Of a stretch of DNA of 57,011 nucleotides, positions 52,878-57,011 are shown one piece after another. Each line of letters begins with the position of its first letter. The stretch's first letter is position 1. The translations under genes were made by a program, and so were the position numbers. Below the pieces are notes generated by a model. That model was not told the DNA's origin. It worked only from the letters and a program-made list of their open reading frames with translations, and did no database searches. This DNA is from a virus: the IMG/VR virus record IMGVR_UViG_3300044984_002188, positions 1 to 57,011 of that record. One strand, written 5' to 3'.

Positions 52878-55754
52878 TTACCAGAACCTGAGAGTTCGCC
52901 ACATTTCCTGTCCGTTATGACGCATGATATAAAGATATTTTAAACCATCAGCAGTAGTTACAATTTCCATACGACTACCAATAATTGCAGAACCTTGTAC
53001 ATAAGGCGTTGTAGTTTCACCATTCATTTGGAATGTCTGCAAGTCTATTGAATACACTCTTCCTGTTGCGTCTTTAGTAAAGAAGTATGTGTCTTCGCCA
53101 TCATAAACAAACATTGATCCAGTTGTGAGTGTAACTGTTTGTGGTGTGAATACAGGAGAGACATCCCATGTATTTGAAGGAATATCATAGATATCAAATC
53201 CGTTACTTATACCACCACGATTTGAGATCAACCATCTTCCTGCCTTAGCAGTATCAGCAATACCATACAACCATGTTACATTTGTTCCTGTTGAACGAGC
53301 AGCAATCTCATAAATTACATAGACCGAGGTTGTATCGGTAGTTACAGCAGATGCAAGAGTCATTACTGTAGCACTATTAGAGTTAATAGTAATTTCGTTT
53401 CCTATACCTGTACCTGCAACAATTCTTACACGCTTACCTGCAAGAATATTTGTTGTCCAGTTTTTATTAGCATCGGTAATAGTTGTAGATGCACCACCCG
53501 TAGTCACAACACCAAACGCATCTAAAATCTCATACTTTGTAGTTGCATCAGGTGTTGCAACACCCCATGATGCTACAGTAAGAGTAGTGGCTGTATTTGA
53601 TGTAATTGTAGATTCGTTGCCGATTCCCGTTCCAGAAACAACTCGTACTTTACAGTTTAGCCACTGATTATTATTCCAATTTTTAGTGGAGTCAACAAGA
53701 GTTGTAGCAGTTCCAGATGTTGCCCAACCGTTTCTTTGTTTGTTCAATACCTTATTTGTTTGCATAGAACCAAAACAATTAATTTCTTGAACTACATAAC
53801 GGCTTGTTCCGTTTACTGCTGCTGTAATAGTAGGAACTGTAATTGTTGTAGCAGTATTTGAAGTAATTCTTCTACTCTGTATTGTTGGAGTAATACCAAA
53901 AGTCTGAATATGAACAATCTTTCCTGTATGTTCATTGGTATCCCATGTAGCACTAGCATCTACAAGTACAGTCGTAGATTGTGAACTTGCAGCAGTTGGT
54001 GATGCCGCAGCCGCAGCATTTGCAGCAATTGAGAAAGTAGTTGATGAACCTATTCCAATAGTTGCAAACACTGCATTAAAGGTAGTTTCTGTGGCACATC
54101 CCGCGATAGTTACGGATTCACCATGACGGAAATCATGATTTGTGGCAGTTGTAACAACTGCACTTTTTCCAGTAGTTACAGTTAAAGTTAATGATGTACC
54201 ACTACCACCTGTAGTAGCACTACTGGTAATAGCAGCATAATTGATACCACTATTTGCAAGTTGAACAGAAGTAACAGCACCACCTGTTGTTACCCCTGTC
54301 ACATAAGCAGTAGCAAGAGTTCCTGTTGTAGAAAGAGTAACAAGATCACCGACAACATAATTTGTTCCTGCTGCATTCACTGCAACCGTTAAGATACCAG
54401 TGGCGTTATATACAATACCAGATATCGCATACCCTTCATGTGGTGCTCCATATGTTGTACCAGCATATGGGGTTGCAGAAATATTTCTAGCAATTCCCGT
54501 ATCACTCACATGACCATTAGACCAAATATCTGCTTCTACTCCATATTGAAACAGTGCAGAACTTGCATTTCCCGACAACCATACTTTATCAGTATCTCCA
54601 TATATTGCATATTGTGAAGTTGCATCAGGTGTGATATCCCATTTTCTAGCAATCCACATGGTTGTATCATTGTGTCCAACGATTCTTCTTCGTTGTCCAA
54701 TACCAGTGCCACTTGTAATACGAACCTGATAATTTGCATAACGATCATAATCCATCGTTGCACCACTATTTACTAGTGTTCGTGAGGTTGCAGACGATGC
54801 AGTGAGTCCACTGACATATGCACCTGCGGCTTCACCTGTTCGATCTATAGAAAAATCAGTTCCCAGTGCAGCAGTTAGGTGACCACCAATAGGTGTCTTA
54901 GTCATCCATGTATCGGTTAAAATATCATAAAATTGCATGGAAGAAAACGGAGTTGCTGATGCAGATGAAGTTAACCACAAACCACCAGCAAGAATCATAT
55001 AAACAGAACTTTCGTCTGGTGTTACAGTCCATGCAGTATCTACAGTTAATACCGATGATTCAATGACATAGTGTGCCTGTGATCCTGTTGTTGTTACAGG
55101 AACAGCATATGGAGTAACAGCAGAAAATCCCGTATTGTTGAAGGAATCGATTGCTTGAAAATTGGTATCCATGAAAGTCAATGAAGTCGTATCATTATAA
55201 GAAATTCTACGAATTTGAGTCTGTCCTGTATTATAAACTAAACGACATTGATATCCATCCCATTGGTTGACTCTCCACTTCTTTGTAGAGTCTGCAATAG
55301 ATACGAGTGCTGTAGTATTTGTAAATGCAGTAATAACACCAAAGTCTGCTATTTCTGCATCTGCCAGTTCAGTAATGGTTCGTTCTTGTCCTGCCCCTTT
55401 ACCTGCAATAATACGAATTTTAATATTATCAGGAAGATGCGAATGGCGACTGAATCCTGCTACAGTAATAGTAGTAGACGATGCTGCAACAGCATGACCA
55501 CGATATCCAGAGTATGCTGAATATTTCAGACTCACTGCTGTAAGTGGTGGGATATTGGGACCAGCACACTCTTGCCATGTATCAGCATAGGTGTCATATC
55601 TCCACATTGCTGGACCAACAAGATAGTACATATATCGTGCAGAAAGATCACTTGAAGCAAGGTTAGAAATTGAAGAAGTTAGTGCTGGAGCAAACCGCAT
55701 CCATTCAAATACTGGTAGATCTACTTGTGTTTTTAATAAATTTGTTACTGCCAT
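52878..55754 (-). CDS. Large repeat-containing tail/baseplate protein
   Basis: 958 residues. At least five copies of a roughly 60-residue beta module occur, each with a D-S/A-T/N-K-x-W start, a VRIxxGTGxGxxxxIxxNTxT core and a YxIY-type end. They are interspersed with Kelch-like WRYDTYADTW and FYDILTDTWM segments. The C-terminus ends NGQEMWRTLRFW. It is likely a structural protein of the baseplate or tail sheath periphery. AAGGAAAT precedes the ATG. Confidence 0.7.
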   Translation of the reverse strand: MAVTNLLKTQVDLPVFEWMRFAPALTSSISNLASSDLSARYMYYLVGPAMWRYDTYADTWQECAGPNIPPLTAVSLKYSAYSGYRGHAVAASSTTITVAGFSRHSHLPDNIKIRIIAGKGAGQERTITELADAEIADFGVITAFTNTTALVSIADSTKKWRVNQWDGYQCRLVYNTGQTQIRRISYNDTTSLTFMDTNFQAIDSFNNTGFSAVTPYAVPVTTTGSQAHYVIESSVLTVDTAWTVTPDESSVYMILAGGLWLTSSASATPFSSMQFYDILTDTWMTKTPIGGHLTAALGTDFSIDRTGEAAGAYVSGLTASSATSRTLVNSGATMDYDRYANYQVRITSGTGIGQRRRIVGHNDTTMWIARKWDITPDATSQYAIYGDTDKVWLSGNASSALFQYGVEADIWSNGHVSDTGIARNISATPYAGTTYGAPHEGYAISGIVYNATGILTVAVNAAGTNYVVGDLVTLSTTGTLATAYVTGVTTGGAVTSVQLANSGINYAAITSSATTGGSGTSLTLTVTTGKSAVVTTATNHDFRHGESVTIAGCATETTFNAVFATIGIGSSTTFSIAANAAAAASPTAASSQSTTVLVDASATWDTNEHTGKIVHIQTFGITPTIQSRRITSNTATTITVPTITAAVNGTSRYVVQEINCFGSMQTNKVLNKQRNGWATSGTATTLVDSTKNWNNNQWLNCKVRVVSGTGIGNESTITSNTATTLTVASWGVATPDATTKYEILDAFGVVTTGGASTTITDANKNWTTNILAGKRVRIVAGTGIGNEITINSNSATVMTLASAVTTDTTSVYVIYEIAARSTGTNVTWLYGIADTAKAGRWLISNRGGISNGFDIYDIPSNTWDVSPVFTPQTVTLTTGSMFVYDGEDTYFFTKDATGRVYSIDLQTFQMNGETTTPYVQGSAIIGSRMEIVTTADGLKYLYIMRHNGQEMWRTLRFW

Positions 55755-55766
55755 ATATTTCCTTAA

Positions 55767-56381
55767 TTATGTAAATGAAAGTTTGGATCGAATTGCGGAT
55801 GCATAACATGCTTGAGCGTCATTGGCTACACGCCATAATTGATGAACAGGTCCTTCCAAGATTGATGCCGTAGTTACAGTACTCAAAACATATGGATTTG
55901 CTGATTGTGCTGCCATATTTTGACTTCCTATTTGATTACTTACATTAACTGTTCCCGAAACAGGAATAGTTGCATTAAGTTCAGTTGGGTTGGATGAATT
56001 GTTTGCGCCAATTGCTTCAATCGTAACTCTTTGTCGAAGTTTGCTATCTACAACAGCATTGCTTTCAAGCAATTTATTCATACGGCGAAGAAGAGTAGCA
56101 AGACTCTCTTCATAACTCTCAACATCAATGTAAATTTGCAGAACATCAGATGCATTCATGGATGCTGTATTATAATCTAAAGTCAGCACATTGCTAGCAA
56201 AACTTACCGCACCATTTGTAGAATCTGCAAAATTATAAATTATTGTGTTTGCAGTGGTATTGGTAATAAGAAGAATATTGGCTAATGTAATGGTATATTG
56301 AAGACCTGTAAAAGTTACGGTCTTGGCTGCTGGATCAAAGATGTATCCACCTACTATATCTGTTCCGACTAATCTTTTCAT
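55767..56381 (-). CDS. Tail/virion structural protein
   Basis: 204 residues. Beta-rich first half (KTVTFTGLQYTITLANILLI; NGAVSFASNVLTLDYNTA), a coiled-coil segment (ESLATLLRRMNKLLESN, about 94-110), then a Thr/Asn-rich end. GAGGAA precedes the ATG and TATAAATA lies 13 bases upstream. Function inferred from context. Confidence 0.6.
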   Translation of the reverse strand: MKRLVGTDIVGGYIFDPAAKTVTFTGLQYTITLANILLITNTTANTIIYNFADSTNGAVSFASNVLTLDYNTASMNASDVLQIYIDVESYEESLATLLRRMNKLLESNAVVDSKLRQRVTIEAIGANNSSNPTELNATIPVSGTVNVSNQIGSQNMAAQSANPYVLSTVTTASILEGPVHQLWRVANDAQACYASAIRSKLSFT

Positions 56382-56394
56382 TTGTGTTCCTCTC

Positions 56395-56402
56395 TATTTA
56401 TA
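56395..56402 (-). promoter_or_regulatory. T4-like late promoter (TATAAATA)
   Basis: Exact octamer that overlaps the stop codon of the collagen-like gene; serves the 55767-56381 gene and probably the 958-residue gene. Confidence 0.65.
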
Positions 56403-57011
56403 GCACAGTTGCCATAGCAATTACAAACGCAGCATTTACACCACCGCCACCAGAAGATGCAATTGTAAGCGTATTACCTGCTGGAGTTATAGTAATATTT
56501 GTACCGGCTACAAAATTTACATTACCTGTGAGTCCATTGAATGTGATTACATAATCAGTTGGTATTGCACCAGTTGCACCAGTGTTTCCTTGTGGACCAG
56601 TACCACCAGTGTTACCAGTAGTTCCCTGAATACCTTGTGGACCAGTACCACCAGTGTTCCCAGTTACACCTTGAATACCTTGAGATCCAGTACCACCAGT
56701 ATTACCAGTTACACCTTGAATACCTTGTGGACCAGTACCACCAGTATTACCAGTTACACCTTGAATACCTTGTGGACCAGTACCACCAGTGTTCCCAGTT
56801 ACACCTTGAATACCTTGTGGACCAGTACCACCAGTATTACCAGTTACACCTTGAATACCTTGTGGACCAGTACCACCAGTGTTCCCAGTTACACCTTGAA
56901 TACCTTGTGGACCAGTACCACCAGTATTACCAGTTACACCTTGAATACCTTGTGGACCAGTACCACCAGTGTTCCCAGTTACACCTTGAATACCTTGTGG
57001 ACCAGTACCAC
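56398..57011 (-). CDS. Collagen-like tail fibre protein, C-terminal part
   Basis: Open to the right edge, so the start is missing. The visible 203 or so residues contain Gly-X-Y triplets ([15 protein letters not shown]) in 45-base units. A C-terminal [13 protein letters not shown] segment and SNITLTP-like [20 protein letters not shown] follow, as in 47867-49252, and the gene ends ...IAMATVL. It is a trimeric fibre with a collagen-like shaft. Confidence 0.75.
   Translation of the reverse strand, partial: GTGPQGIQGVTGNTGGTGPQGIQGVTGNTGGTGPQGIQGVTGNTGGTGPQGIQGVTGNTGGTGPQGIQGVTGNTGGTGPQGIQGVTGNTGGTGPQGIQGVTGNTGGTGSQGIQGVTGNTGGTGPQGIQGTTGNTGGTGPQGNTGATGAIPTDYVITFNGLTGNVNFVAGTNITITPAGNTLTIASSGGGGVNAAFVIAMATVL
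56590..57011 (-). repeat. 45-base tandem repeats with 90-base higher-order period
   Basis: Nine or more 45-base units. Two variants (GTGTTCCCAG and GTATTACCAG cores) alternate strictly, so the true repeat is 90 bases. They encode the collagen-like shaft and continue past the window edge. Confidence 0.85.

Noticed and set aside
56590-57011. CRISPR-like regular 45-base repeats
   Set aside because: No unique spacers; each unit encodes Gly-X-Y triplets in one open frame, so this is a collagen-like shaft.

Overview
This window looks like part of a large, AT-rich, T4-like (contractile-tailed) bacteriophage genome. The evidence is a T4-style replication and recombination set on the minus strand: family B DNA polymerase, UvsX/RecA-like recombinase, DnaB/gp41-like helicase, gp61-like zinc-finger/Toprim primase, a RuvC-like resolvase and a PD-(D/E)XK exonuclease. 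There are also many copies of the T4 late promoter octamer (NNTAAATA, often TATAAATA), four tRNA genes, and a long tail-fibre/structural operon that runs off the right edge. No terminase, major capsid, portal, sheath or prohead protease gene is in the window. The host is unknown. A PEP-CTERM-like tail on one protein hints at an exosortase-bearing host such as a planctomycete, but this is weak.

Layout. 1-860: a visibly more G/C-rich stretch with many small hairpins and one small membrane-protein gene. 0.86-26.1 kb: minus-strand late genes, mostly proteins with T4-like capsid-targeting N-termini (MKKFKEFLxE and relatives). They alternate with plus-strand blocks of small early/accessory genes (1.7-8.9, 12.4-13.9, 14.6-16.4 kb) that include tRNA-Glu, tRNA-Gln, tRNA-Tyr, HNH nucleases, a metallophosphoesterase and a GroES-like protein. 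26.1-30.2 kb: HNH and FmdB-type zinc-ribbon genes (plus), then a RuvC-like resolvase, three probable virion proteins and tRNA-Asn (minus). 30.2-42.4 kb: nucleotide metabolism and replication (B12-dependent ribonucleotide reductase, ThyX, primase, helicase, UvsX, polymerase, MazG/DUF1599-like protein, dUTPase), interrupted by a plus-strand three-gene membrane module with a late promoter, possibly lysis. 42.4-57.0 kb: a minus-strand tail-fibre operon with a sulfotransferase-like enzyme, a leucine-rich-repeat protein, LamG-like and collagen-like fibres, and a 958-residue repeat protein.

Two system-level patterns stand out. First, about 19 proteins carry an N-terminal or near-N-terminal (L/I)-x-E site of the kind cut by the T4 gp21 prohead protease. 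Several of them are enzymes or basic proteins (methyltransferase-like, nucleotidyltransferase-like, HNH-nuclease-like, DUF5872-like). This suggests that a large, diverse protein cargo is packed in the head and delivered with the DNA. Second, both promoter classes are often placed so that transcription should start at or within a few bases of the start codon. Host-type promoters follow TTGACN-16 bp-TATANT-6 bp-ATG, and T4-type late promoters follow NNTAAATA-5 to 8 bp-ATG. This predicts widespread leaderless mRNAs, whereas the fibre genes and operon-internal genes have ordinary Shine-Dalgarno sites.
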